Part shown: positions 54,188-63,247 of the stretch, in pieces | Numbering within the stretch: the first letter of the stretch is position 1 | How the letters are laid out: each line of letters starts with the position of its first letter | Source of the DNA: Kitasatospora sp. MAP12-44 | Lineage (GTDB): Bacteria; Actinomycetota; Actinomycetes; Streptomycetales; Streptomycetaceae | Length of the DNA stretch: 64,000 bases | Direction: 5' to 3' | Assembly: GCF_029892095.1 (NCBI RefSeq) | Contig: NZ_JARZAE010000004.1 | Location: 8,742,001-8,806,000 of the forward strand | Position numbers and translations under genes: made by a program | Notes under the pieces: generated by a model | Told to the model about the DNA's origin: nothing | The model's input: the letters and a program-made list of their open reading frames with translations, nothing else | The model's database searches: none

Positions 54188-55396
54188 ATGCACATCAAGC
54201 GGTCAGAAGACTGGAAGCCAAGCCAATACCTGGCACCGGCCGCCCTCATCCTGGTGGTGGGGGCATTCGTCGTAGCGCTGTGGCGGGCCCCCTGGTGGCT
54301 CGACCACCAATATCTGAAGGCCGGACTCACGCCGGCCGAGGCGACTACGGTGTCGGGGTTGCGCACCGCACTGGTGGCACTCGGAGCCGGGATCCTGGCC
54401 GTCGCCGGATTGTTTTACACCCACCACACCTTGCAGCAGACCCGGATCAGGGACCGCAGCGAGGCAAAACTTGCCCAATCGGGGCAGTTCACAGACCGGT
54501 TCGGCAAAGCGATCGGCCAGATGGCCTCGGATAAGCCAGTCGAACAGCTTGGCGGCATCTACGCACTGGAACGGATCATGTGGGACTCGCCCGAGGACCA
54601 CTCGACAATCGTGGAAGTGCTCGCGGCATTCGTCCGCGGGCAATCCCCTGCGCCAGAGGAGTCCGCCGCATTCGAGCAAACCCTTGAGCAGGCCACCGGA
54701 TCGAGCCGACGCCCTGCTCGGTTGCTCCCTGCGAGCCTGTCACGGCTGTTCCGGACCGTTTCGCCGATCACGTCTCGGACGGACCCTGCCTTGTCAGACT
54801 TCATGCCCCTTCCCATCTGGCACACCATCACCGAGCCGGTACAAGCGGCGTTGACCGTGCTCGGGCGCCGACCCCCGGATCGGCCCGAGCTCTTCCGCCT
54901 CAACCTAAGAAACACAGATCTTCGCGGCGCGGTCCTGCACGGGGCCCACCTTGAGGCCGCGGACCTGACCGGGGCCCACCTGGAGGGCGCGACGCTGGAC
55001 GGGGCCCACCTGGAGCATGCGACGCTGGGCGCGGCTTACCTGCGGTACACGACCCTGAGCGAGGCCCATCTGGAGCACGCGGACCTGGGCGGGACCCATC
55101 TGGAGCACGCGATCCTGAGCGAGGCTTACCTGAGAGGAGCGGACCTCCGCTTTGCCAACCTGAAGGCCGCGGACCTGACCGGGGCCCATCTGGAGGACAC
55201 GGACCTGACGATTCCAAACCAGCCCAGCGCGTACTTGGGCGGGAGGACCCACAACCACTCCTTGACCGTTGACCAACTTGTGGCTGCACGTCCCTTCAAG
55301 AACACCCGACTGCCAGCGGATCTGGCGGCCGATCGTCGGGTCATGGCACGGGTGGCGGAGGTAGAAACGGACCAGCCCGATGGGCTTCCGAAATAA
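54188..55396 (+). CDS. Membrane-anchored pentapeptide-repeat protein
   Basis: 402 residues from MHIKRSEDWKPSQYLAPAAL. Two helices (LILVVGAFVVALW; TALVALGAGILAVAGLFYTH) enclose a short external loop. Then FTDRFGKAIGQMASDKPVEQ and LGGIYALERIMWDSPEDHST, as in many Streptomyces pentapeptide proteins. From about residue 240 on, A(D/N)LxGA-type repeats start (NLRNTDLRGAVLHGAHLEAA) and run for about 20 units. These fold into a right-handed beta helix. The role is unknown, possibly a scaffold or DNA-mimic. Confidence 0.82.
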   Translation: MHIKRSEDWKPSQYLAPAALILVVGAFVVALWRAPWWLDHQYLKAGLTPAEATTVSGLRTALVALGAGILAVAGLFYTHHTLQQTRIRDRSEAKLAQSGQFTDRFGKAIGQMASDKPVEQLGGIYALERIMWDSPEDHSTIVEVLAAFVRGQSPAPEESAAFEQTLEQATGSSRRPARLLPASLSRLFRTVSPITSRTDPALSDFMPLPIWHTITEPVQAALTVLGRRPPDRPELFRLNLRNTDLRGAVLHGAHLEAADLTGAHLEGATLDGAHLEHATLGAAYLRYTTLSEAHLEHADLGGTHLEHAILSEAYLRGADLRFANLKAADLTGAHLEDTDLTIPNQPSAYLGGRTHNHSLTVDQLVAARPFKNTRLPADLAADRRVMARVAEVETDQPDGLPK

Positions 55397-55548
55397 CCGA
55401 GGGTGTTCCTGCTCCATGTAGTGGGTTCCACTCGTAATCTTGATTCAGCTTCAGAGCGTGGTGGTGAACCGGGTGGTGTTCGGTGGGATCGGGCCGGGGA
55501 TGCAGAAACAGACGGCGTCCTCGTCCCAGAAGCAGCGAACCCAGCGTG

Positions 55549-55893
55549 TCACTGGTTCACCGTGTCGAAGGGCTCGTCGTGCCAGCGCCAGCCGGCTGTG
55601 CCGCCGTCGTGGATGTGCAGCATGAACTCAGCGACCGGGCTGCCGTCGGGAAACGTCATGGTGAGCACACTGCGCATTCGGAAGTAGCACGCGTCGATCT
55701 GCTCCCAGTCTTCCTCGTCGACAGCCCGTTCCTGCTCCGCGAAGAGCGGACGGAACTCTTCAAAGCCGGGAAGTGTCTCGACGTCGGCGTGTATCCAGGG
55801 CCAATCGGCGCCGGTCACAGCCAGCCGGGCAATCTCTTGGCCACCGTGGTGGAGCCGCCAGATACTGCCGGTGGCCAGGTTCGGGTTGGTCAT
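55549..55893 (-). CDS. Hypothetical protein
   Basis: 114 residues from MTNPNLATGSIWRLHHGGQE. Contains WPWIHADVETLPGFEEFRPL, ERAVDEEDWEQIDACYFRMR and FMLHIHDGGTAGWRWHDEPF. It is acidic and without signal or membrane segments. Similar small proteins occur singly in Streptomyces; the function is unknown. Ten extra codons upstream are possible. Confidence 0.65.
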   Translation of the reverse strand: MTNPNLATGSIWRLHHGGQEIARLAVTGADWPWIHADVETLPGFEEFRPLFAEQERAVDEEDWEQIDACYFRMRSVLTMTFPDGSPVAEFMLHIHDGGTAGWRWHDEPFDTVNQ

Positions 55894-56114
55894 ACCCCCC
55901 ATGATGGCGATCACCGCTGACAAGCAGGGAGTGAGATCACGGAACGACCGTCACGGGTCTGGTGAGACCGGCCAGATCAGATGAGACTCAATCCAGCATG
56001 AAAGGTGAAAACCGGGCACAGCCGGCCACGCTCGCCGGGAATCGGTCGACTACCGCCTGAGACAGGTGAGAAGCCACCAGGTCCCGTGAGACCGGACAAT
56101 AGACGAACTCGCAG

Positions 56115-56190
56115 TCCCACTGATCTTGCGCATGCGCAACTTAGGCGCAGAATCAGTGGGAAAGCGCAAAGTGAAATGGGAACCTACAGG
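56115..56190 (-). repeat. Degenerate inverted copy of the 53.6/54.0-kb repeat with hairpin
   Basis: TCCCACTGATCTTGCGC (56115-56131) pairs with GCGCAGAATCAGTGGGA (56145-56161), 15 of 17 pairs. Then GGGAACCTACA at 56178-56188 is the complement of TGTAGGTTCCC that starts both 125-bp repeats. So a diverged third copy lies here in the opposite orientation, directly after the stop of the wall-hydrolase gene. Confidence 0.6.
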
Positions 56191-56194
56191 CCGA

Positions 56195-57358
56195 TCAGCT
56201 CGCCACTACCCGCCGCACGGCGAGGACAGTGCCGTGGGTGGCCACCTCGACGACGTCGACCACCGCTCCGGTGTGCGGCGCCTGCACCAGAAGTCCTTGG
56301 CCGATGGCCATGGCGACGTGCCCGGGCTGGGCGACTGTTCCCTCCGTGAAGACGAGGTCGCCTGGGCGCAGCGCGGCGGGGTCGACCGGGACGGCGGTCC
56401 CCTGATTGACCTGGTCGTAGGTGGTCCGTTCCAGGGTGATGCCGGCGACGCCGTAGGCGCGCTGCACCAGGGACGAGCAGTCGCACCGCCCGGCCGGATC
56501 GCTGCCGTGGGGATTGGTGCACTGCCCGCCCCACTGGTAGGGCGTGCCGAGTTGGCCGAGCGCCCACTGGATCGCGGTATGCACCGCGACAGGCGTGTCC
56601 TGGGGGATGGTGTAGCCGGCCGGGAGTGTGCCGGGTGGGATCGTCCCGGCGGCGGCCTGGTCCGGCGTAGTGCACCCGCCAGCACTCCACGGGGCCGTGC
56701 CGCCGGGTGGCGGTGCGGTAGCCGGCTGGCCGAGTGTGGGGGCGATGGCCTGCTGCAGTGCGGTCGCGAGCGGCTCGTGCGGGGCGTAGGCGTCGGGGTG
56801 GCCGGAGAGTTGCACCTTCTGGGCGGCGTCGGTGAGCGGCAGTTGCTCCCAGCCGGGCACGGCGAGCAGTGCGGTGTAGAACCTGGTGCTCGCGTAGACG
56901 GGGTCGTTGATCTGCTGCGCGGTGCCCCAGCCCTGGGAGGGGCGTTGCTGGAACAGTCCGACGGAGTCCCGGTCCCCGCTGGGGCGGTTGCGCAGGTCGG
57001 ATTCCTGGAGCGCGGTGGCGAGCGCGATGATCTGGCCGCGGGCCGGGACGTCCAACTGGACGCCGGTCGCCACGATGGTCTTGGCGTTGGGGAGCTGCTC
57101 GCCCGGCACGTCCAGGCCCGGCACCTGGACGCTGGCGGGGGAGCCGTTCAGCGCCTGGCCGACCTGCTGGGTGAGTTGGGCGGTGTCGGCATCCGTCAGC
57201 GTGGCGCCGGGGCAGGGCGCCCGGGCCTGCCGGGCTTTGTCGGCCTGGTCCTGGGCGAGGCCGGCGGCGTGGGCGGCGACCACGGCGGTCAGGACCAGGC
57301 CGAGGACGAGCAGGAGGGCTGCGCCGCCGAGCAGGCGGCCGGTGCGCGTGATCATCAT
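56195..57358 (-). CDS. Conjugation-linked cell-wall hydrolase: lytic domain plus NlpC/P60
   Basis: 387 residues from MMITRTGRLLGGAALLLVLG (one membrane anchor). The middle is transglycosylase-like: IIALATALQESDLRNRPSGD then SVGLFQQRPSQGWG. The C-terminal NlpC/P60 domain has YQWGGQCTNPHGSDPAGRCD with catalytic Cys in CDCSSLVQRAYG (about 294), and GHVAMAIGQGLLVQAPHTG with His (about 347). It would open peptidoglycan for the transfer channel, like VirB1/TcpG. The ATG overlaps the stop of the TrbL-like gene. Confidence 0.88.
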   Translation of the reverse strand: MMITRTGRLLGGAALLLVLGLVLTAVVAAHAAGLAQDQADKARQARAPCPGATLTDADTAQLTQQVGQALNGSPASVQVPGLDVPGEQLPNAKTIVATGVQLDVPARGQIIALATALQESDLRNRPSGDRDSVGLFQQRPSQGWGTAQQINDPVYASTRFYTALLAVPGWEQLPLTDAAQKVQLSGHPDAYAPHEPLATALQQAIAPTLGQPATAPPPGGTAPWSAGGCTTPDQAAAGTIPPGTLPAGYTIPQDTPVAVHTAIQWALGQLGTPYQWGGQCTNPHGSDPAGRCDCSSLVQRAYGVAGITLERTTYDQVNQGTAVPVDPAALRPGDLVFTEGTVAQPGHVAMAIGQGLLVQAPHTGAVVDVVEVATHGTVLAVRRVVAS

Positions 57359-59751
57359 CGGCGCCTTGGCGGGGTGCGGCGGGGAGGGAGTGGCACGCGG
57401 CCGAAGTTCTCCCAGTCCAGGGCCATCCTCGCGCGCGGTGCCGGTGCCGGTGCCGGTGCCGGTGCCGGTGCCGGTGCTGGTGCTGGTTCGCGGGCCGGGG
57501 GCGGGGGCGGGGTGCGGCGGTTGACGACGGGGGTGGTGCGGGGGGTGGGCCGGTTCACGCGGCCGGGTCGATTTGCCTGACCCGACGTGTCGGCTTGCAG
57601 GGCGCGGTCCAGCCGCCGGCGCAGCTGTTGCTGGCGCGCGGATGCGGCCGGCTGGGCGGGCACCTGACGCGGGTTCGGCGCCGCGGTCGGCTGGGCGGGT
57701 GCGGTCGGCTGGGGCGGGTGCGCGGGGCGTGGTGGGTAGGCGGGCGGTGGCGGGGTCTGCGGGGCCGACGCCGCGGGCCCGGGCCCGGGACCTGGTGTCG
57801 GTGTCGGTCGGGGGCGGCCTGCTGGTCGGGCGGTGGGAATGGGGGCGTGGCGGGTTCGGCCGCCGGTGGCGAGGCGGGACATGAGGGCGGTGGCGCCGAT
57901 GGACTGGGGCATGGCGTAGCCGATCGCGGCCAGCGGGTTTCCGGCGGCGAGGGAGGCGCCGGCCATCGCGGAGCGGACCAGGACGCGGGCCGCGGTGCGG
58001 GCGACGTGGGGGTGCTTGGCGACGGTGGCGGAGGCCGGGGCGGCGAAGACGCTGCCGCCGGTGCCGCCGATCCGGCCGGCGGACATCTTGGTGCGCCAGG
58101 CGGCGGCGATGTGGCGGGAGCGGTCGGCGAGCTTGCGGCGCTGGCGGAACGTGGCGATGGCCACGACGTCGACCGCCAGGAATCGCAGCGTCAGCTCCTT
58201 GCCCCCGTCGTCCTGGGTGGGGGTGAGAACCGCCTGGACGATGACGATGAAGACGGCCAGCGCGATGACGCTGGTGAGCATCTGCGCCAGCGAGCGCAGG
58301 ACGGAGGAGCACCAGTTCCACAGCCAGCTGCGCCCCGCGCCCGGGATGGTGCCGGCGACCAGGGCGGTCTCGCCGCGGATGGCGTCCCAGGCGATGCGGG
58401 CCTGGGCGGTGAGGAAGGATCCGGCGAGCGCGGTGATGAGGGCGGTGACGATGAGGGCGGCGATCAGCAGGAACAGGGCACCGCCGACCTTGTCGAGGCT
58501 GGCCGTCTTCGCGGTCGTGACGTCACCGCTCACACACTTCTTCTCGAACGCCTGCATGGGTGGGTCGCCATAGTGGTCGGCGGCCCAGGAACTTGTGAGG
58601 TTGAGCAGGGAGCCGCTCCCGGAGACGAGTAGTCCACCGATCAGCGGCACGGAGTCGCCGATGCCGCTGGTGGCCTTCTTCACCTTGGCGTTCTGGTCGG
58701 CCACGGCCTGGTCGTAGGCGAGCTGGGAGATCCTGCTGGTGGTGTAGGCCGTCGCGCAGTCGCCGTCGAAGACCTGGCCGTACTGGAGCAGCATCGCGGG
58801 CTGGACGATGAAGGAGTCGGTGAGCGCGTCAGTGAGCGGGCGCGCCAGGTCGGCGCCGGTGGCCTGGGCGGGGACGCTGTTCTGGGCGGAGGGGTTGGCC
58901 TGCAGGATCGCGTCGGCGACCTCCAGCGCGAGTCCCCGGGCGGCGGCGATCGCCCCGTGGTCGGTACCCAGGAGCAGCGCCGGGGGCGAGGCGAGCAGCG
59001 TGGTGGTGAGCGCGGCGATGAGGATCGACAGCGCGGCATCCCCCCAGCCGCGGGCCCGGTCACCGGAGAAGACCCTGGCCACGCACACGAGCGCGCACAC
59101 GGCCATGGCCAGCGAGGGCAGGCCCATCTCGACGACGACGCGGGTGTGCAGGGACGTGGCGACCGACAGGACCGGCGTCAGCAGGACTTTGGCCAAGCCG
59201 AAGGAGAGAGACCAGGCGATCAGCCAGCAGCTGAAGGCGATCAGCCACTTGGTTGCCATGAAGCACAACTCGGTCAGGAGGTTGTAGATGCCCAGGTCCC
59301 AGTCGGTGATGCCGCCGGTGTCGCTCTTGACGGTGTAGGCCTCGATCGGGATCCCGGCGCGGTCCGTGACGTTGAAAGCGGACAGGACACCGCCCTGCGA
59401 GGGCAGCAGTTTGCGCAGCTGCTCGGTCCTGGCGGCCAGCGCCGCGTCCTGCTGCTCTGCGGTCAGCTTCTCGCCCTGCTCACGCAGGATCTCCTGGAGC
59501 AGTGCCTGCTGTTCGGGGCTGGGCGTGTCCTGCCTGCCCGCCACGGGCATTGGCGCCGGCACGGTGGCCGGGGCCGTCGGGTTCGGCGAGGACGACGCGG
59601 CGGCGGCCGGCGGGGCGGGGTCGGCCCAGGCGGGCGGGGAGGTGAGCAGGGTGGCGGCGGTGGCCGCGAGCGCGGCCACTAGCACGGCCGTGCGCAGCGG
59701 CCGGGGGCCGAGCTGGCGAAGGTGCGACCACCAGGTCCGGATCCTGGTCAT
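57355..59751 (-). CDS. TrbL/VirB6-like polytopic T4SS protein
   Basis: 798 residues. Signal-like helix (TAVLVAALAATAATLLTSPP), a Ser/Pro linker, a coiled coil (PSPEQQALLQEILREQGEKL), then six or more helices including LCFMATKWLIAFSCWLIAWS, LPSLAMAVCALVCVARVF, LFLLIAALIVTALITALAGS and ALAVFIVIVQAVLTP. The tail is a long basic Pro/Ala region with a PAPAPAPAPAP run encoded by GGTGCC repeats (57438-57486). It forms the membrane channel. Its ends overlap both neighbours. Confidence 0.82.
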   Translation of the reverse strand: MTRIRTWWSHLRQLGPRPLRTAVLVAALAATAATLLTSPPAWADPAPPAAAASSSPNPTAPATVPAPMPVAGRQDTPSPEQQALLQEILREQGEKLTAEQQDAALAARTEQLRKLLPSQGGVLSAFNVTDRAGIPIEAYTVKSDTGGITDWDLGIYNLLTELCFMATKWLIAFSCWLIAWSLSFGLAKVLLTPVLSVATSLHTRVVVEMGLPSLAMAVCALVCVARVFSGDRARGWGDAALSILIAALTTTLLASPPALLLGTDHGAIAAARGLALEVADAILQANPSAQNSVPAQATGADLARPLTDALTDSFIVQPAMLLQYGQVFDGDCATAYTTSRISQLAYDQAVADQNAKVKKATSGIGDSVPLIGGLLVSGSGSLLNLTSSWAADHYGDPPMQAFEKKCVSGDVTTAKTASLDKVGGALFLLIAALIVTALITALAGSFLTAQARIAWDAIRGETALVAGTIPGAGRSWLWNWCSSVLRSLAQMLTSVIALAVFIVIVQAVLTPTQDDGGKELTLRFLAVDVVAIATFRQRRKLADRSRHIAAAWRTKMSAGRIGGTGGSVFAAPASATVAKHPHVARTAARVLVRSAMAGASLAAGNPLAAIGYAMPQSIGATALMSRLATGGRTRHAPIPTARPAGRPRPTPTPGPGPGPAASAPQTPPPPAYPPRPAHPPQPTAPAQPTAAPNPRQVPAQPAASARQQQLRRRLDRALQADTSGQANRPGRVNRPTPRTTPVVNRRTPPPPPAREPAPAPAPAPAPAPAPAPRARMALDWENFGRVPLPPRRTPPRRR

Positions 59752-62294
59752 GCTGCGGCCTGGTAGTCGCCGGGGGTGGTGTGGATGGTCTGGGTGATGG
59801 CTTCGTCGAGGGGGATGAGGACGCGCATGAGGCCGATCCGGGTGGCGAGGTCGTGGTAGAGGCATTCGCCGGCCCGGGCGAGCTTTTCCTCTTTTGGCAG
59901 GTCGATCGGGGACAGGCCGGTGGTGACCAGGTCGAGCAGGCCGCGGTCGCTGGCATCGGCGCCGAGGAACGCCAACGCCCGCTGCGCCAGGTCGCGGTTG
60001 GTCTGGCGGAAGACCAACCGGTGGGGGATAAGGCCCCTGATCACGGCGCCCTTCTCGTTGTCGGAGGGGCCGATGTCGTAGGGGTCGTGGGAGGCGAGGT
60101 AGGCGGCGGCGCGGTGCTTGCGGCCGTCGCGGATCAGCTCCAGCAGCAGGTCCAGGCCCTCGTCGCTGCTGGTGAGCCACCAGCACTCGTCGAAGACGGC
60201 GACGCCGAACTCCTGCTGGTCCTCCATGACGCTCTCTCGCGCGACGGCGGCGACCAGGTACATGACCGCCCGGCCCATGACCTTCTCGAACTCCAGGCGC
60301 TCGATGCGGTGATTGGAGGCGAGTTCGGCCTTCTTGGGCAGCTGCAGGGCGTTGACGGCGAAGACCACGCTGTCGGCCCTGCGGGTGTCGACGACCGGCA
60401 GTGCATCGTCGAAGACGACCCGGGACAGGTCCTTGCGTGCGACCGCGTTCAACTTGCGGGCCAGCGTCTTCGCGGCCACATCATCAGCACCACGCACCGT
60501 CAGCTCCTCCACCAGCGCCCGCATCGAGGGCGCCGGCCGCTCCAGCACGGCCTGGACCGCCTCCGACAGCGCGACCCCCTCCAGTTCCATCGGCCGCACA
60601 CCCAGCAGAAGCGTCAGAAAGCTCTCGCAGAATCGGGCCGCCTTCTTCGGGCTGTCCGCCACGAAGAGCCTCAGCGGGTCGAGGCTGACCTCCGCCCGCT
60701 GATCGATCCTGATGACCTGGGTGGTGCCCGGGCAGGACTGCGCGAAGCGCACCCACTCCTCCTCCTTGGTGCGGTCCACGATCACCGCCCGGCCGCGCGA
60801 GCCCGACAGGTCGGCCCGGCGACCGGTGGCGAGGACGTTGAAGACGGCAGCCTTCATCGCCACCGACTTGCCCGCGCCGGGCTCGCCGAGGAACGCCATC
60901 GACGCGCTCGTGTTCTCCCGGGGCCCCCGGGCCGGGTCGACCAGCACGGGGCGGGCGCCGCCGGAGGCGAGCTGCAGACCGAACAGCGGGCCGTGCTCGT
61001 CACCCAGCTGCGAGCCGCACCAGGGCATGGCCATCGCGAAGTCCCGCGCGAGCAGCGTCTGCGCGTAGCCGAGCAGCACCCTGGGGGTGCGGCAGCCGGG
61101 CAGCATCGCCTGCCACAGGCTGGTCTGCTCGCCCACCGGACGGGAGAACGTGTAGTCGGTGGCGCCGAAGTCGCTTGCCAGCTGGGCGGCGCGCTCCTGC
61201 GCCTCGTCCGCAGCGGCGCCCCAGACAGCGAGGGTGACCATGGCCCGGACCTCGACTTCGCGCGCGGAGGCGGTCAGCCGCTCCCGGTACTCGTCGTTGT
61301 CGGCCACGTGCTGCGTCACCGTCGCCGGGGGGCCGGCCGGGTCGCCCTCGTACTCGGCGACCTGCGCGCGCAGGTGCCGGGCCCGGCGGCGGGTCTTCGC
61401 CTCTGCCTTCACACCGGGGGTGACGACCAGTCGGGCCGCCCAGTCGACGGGGTAAGCGAGGTCGTCGAGCTGCTGCAGGTAGGCCGCCCCCGGGAGCGCG
61501 AAGGCCTCCGGCATCTCGGACAACGCCAGGAGCGCCTGGTAGGAGTCGCCCCACTCGCTGGACACCTGCAGGAAGCGCCGCTTGAACGGGCCGGTGGGAG
61601 CAGCGCGCCGACCGCCGGCGCCGTCGGTGCAGCCCTCGGCGAGCACCACCTCGTTCAGCGCGGCGACCGTGCGACCGCGACCGCGCATCGCCGGTTCGGT
61701 GCCGTCCGGCAGCAGCGGCTCGATGAGGCCGCGCCGGGCGCTGTGGCCGTAGATCCACAGGATCTCGGCCTCCGTGGCGGGGCGCATGGCCACCCCGGTG
61801 GGCCACTGGGCGTGCATCCGGCGGGCCTGCCCGGTGCGCCGCTCGATCTCGGCGGCGGTGATCGCGGCGGGCAGCAGACCGAACTGCAGGTCCAGCTCCG
61901 CCGTCGCGGCGGACCAGACCGAGGCCACGGCGTCACGGCGGTTGAGCGCGGGCAGCGGGACGGCCAGCCAGTCCGTGCGGCCGGTGAGCTCCATCGCCTC
62001 CAGCTCGTCCAGCACGGCGTGGCCGAGCCGGTCGTAGCGCGGGCTCGCCGCGAGGTCGACGTCGGCGACCATGGCGCGCACCACGGCGACGGGGTCGACC
62101 TGCGGGCACAGGCTCAGCAGCATCGGCTCCCCGACCAGCGCCTTGACCAGCGACTCCAACGCCTGAAGCCGGGCCCTCTTCGCGGCAGAGGGGGCGTGGG
62201 AGTAGTTGCTGGCGGCCACCCGCCAGATCGCCCAGCAGGCCCCGTGCGTCGTCCAGACGATGTTGCCGGCGACGTGCCGGACGGGCAGCTTCAT
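59748..62294 (-). CDS. VirB4-like conjugative ATPase
   Basis: 848 residues. Walker A GEPGAGKSVAM (470-480), Walker B VAVFDECWWLTS, then LIRDGRKHRAAAYLASHDPY and RLVFRQTNRDLAQRALAFLG. The N-terminal half carries the VirB4 docking domain (ARLVVTPGVKAEAKTRRRAR). It powers assembly of the T4SS and is the most conserved component. Full length, no break. Confidence 0.92.
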   Translation of the reverse strand: MKLPVRHVAGNIVWTTHGACWAIWRVAASNYSHAPSAAKRARLQALESLVKALVGEPMLLSLCPQVDPVAVVRAMVADVDLAASPRYDRLGHAVLDELEAMELTGRTDWLAVPLPALNRRDAVASVWSAATAELDLQFGLLPAAITAAEIERRTGQARRMHAQWPTGVAMRPATEAEILWIYGHSARRGLIEPLLPDGTEPAMRGRGRTVAALNEVVLAEGCTDGAGGRRAAPTGPFKRRFLQVSSEWGDSYQALLALSEMPEAFALPGAAYLQQLDDLAYPVDWAARLVVTPGVKAEAKTRRRARHLRAQVAEYEGDPAGPPATVTQHVADNDEYRERLTASAREVEVRAMVTLAVWGAAADEAQERAAQLASDFGATDYTFSRPVGEQTSLWQAMLPGCRTPRVLLGYAQTLLARDFAMAMPWCGSQLGDEHGPLFGLQLASGGARPVLVDPARGPRENTSASMAFLGEPGAGKSVAMKAAVFNVLATGRRADLSGSRGRAVIVDRTKEEEWVRFAQSCPGTTQVIRIDQRAEVSLDPLRLFVADSPKKAARFCESFLTLLLGVRPMELEGVALSEAVQAVLERPAPSMRALVEELTVRGADDVAAKTLARKLNAVARKDLSRVVFDDALPVVDTRRADSVVFAVNALQLPKKAELASNHRIERLEFEKVMGRAVMYLVAAVARESVMEDQQEFGVAVFDECWWLTSSDEGLDLLLELIRDGRKHRAAAYLASHDPYDIGPSDNEKGAVIRGLIPHRLVFRQTNRDLAQRALAFLGADASDRGLLDLVTTGLSPIDLPKEEKLARAGECLYHDLATRIGLMRVLIPLDEAITQTIHTTPGDYQAAA

Positions 62295-62297
62295 GGC

Positions 62298-62921
62298 TCA
62301 GTCCCCCAGGTGAGTGGTGCGGCGGGCGAGGAGGGCCTGCACCCCGGACGCGACCGGGGCGCCGGCCGGTGCGGCGGGACGCGCTTCGGCCCGGGGCGCC
62401 GCGGAACCGGGTGCCTGCCCGACCTGGACAGTGCCTCCGGCCACGGCGCGGATTGGGACCTCGGTGGTTTCGGCGGTCGTGCTGCTGCGGGCCGGTGTGG
62501 TGCCGATGCCGACCAGGGCGTGGCAGCGCACCGGCCGGGCCGGGCGCACGGGCCGGCCGTGCAGACGGCCCGCTCCTGGTGCGGCGAGCATCGCCAGCAC
62601 GCTGGCGGCTGCGGCGAGCGGGTTGCGGCCGTCGATGTGCAGGTGCCGCAGTGCGAAGGCCGACCCGAACGGCGCACCGACCAGCACGACCGCATCCGCC
62701 AGGCCGTGCCCGCCCCAGACCGGACGGGACAGCACGAGCAGGACGACGGTGGCGACCATCGCGCCGAGCTGAGTGATCGTGTACGGGCCGCCGATCAGGC
62801 GCAGGTTGCGCCCGTCGCCGCCGCGCACGACACCGACCACCAGCGGGCTGCTGCGGGCCTTGGTGTAGCAGCGTCCGATCAGCTCGGGCTCGACGTCGAC
62901 CGGCGCGGCCCCCGCGCTCAC
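62298..62921 (-). CDS. TcpE-like conjugal transfer membrane protein
   Basis: 207 residues. Motif RNLRLIGGPYTITQLGAMVA starts the first of two helices (TVVLLVLSRPVWG; VVLVGAPFGSAFALRHLHID) and matches TcpE/PrgI-like subunits of Gram-positive systems. The rest is a long polar tail. GTG/ATG-type overlap with the next gene upstream. Confidence 0.75.
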   Translation of the reverse strand: MSAGAAPVDVEPELIGRCYTKARSSPLVVGVVRGGDGRNLRLIGGPYTITQLGAMVATVVLLVLSRPVWGGHGLADAVVLVGAPFGSAFALRHLHIDGRNPLAAAASVLAMLAAPGAGRLHGRPVRPARPVRCHALVGIGTTPARSSTTAETTEVPIRAVAGGTVQVGQAPGSAAPRAEARPAAPAGAPVASGVQALLARRTTHLGD

Positions 62922-63220
62922 TGGTCGCCGCCCGTCTGCGCCGGCCCCGACGTGGTCCCGCCGCTGTACTGGGTGATGTCGACGGTCGCCTTGCTACTGA
63001 GGACGCCCATGTTGGCCGACAGCCCCCACACGACCGCGGCCAGGATGACCGCCCCGATCGTCGGCCCAGGGCTCTTCGTCCTGACGCCGACAACGAGGAC
63101 GAACATCCCGCACAGCACCGGGATGAGCACGGTGAAGATCAGGCTCTTGGTGTCGTTGCCGAGCCCGGTGAAGGTGGCGATCCACCCCGTGGCGCCAACG
63201 GCCAGGACAGTGGTGCTCAT
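62918..63220 (-). CDS. 100-aa two-helix T4SS subunit (VirB2-like position)
   Basis: GAAGGAG precedes the ATG. Two helices: SLIFTVLIPVLCGMFVLVVG and TIGAVILAAVVWGLSANMGV, with a short polar loop. Size and position before the TcpE-like gene fit a pilin-like VirB2 role. No signal peptide is evident. Assignment by context. Confidence 0.65.
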   Translation of the reverse strand: MSTTVLAVGATGWIATFTGLGNDTKSLIFTVLIPVLCGMFVLVVGVRTKSPGPTIGAVILAAVVWGLSANMGVLSSKATVDITQYSGGTTSGPAQTGGDQ

Positions 63221-63247
63221 GACGATCTCCTTCGATGTGAGGTGGGG

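Noticed and set aside
57438..57486. GGTGCC tandem repeat as a possible regulatory array
   Set aside because: It encodes a Pro-Ala linker in the tail of the TrbL-like protein and needs no other explanation.
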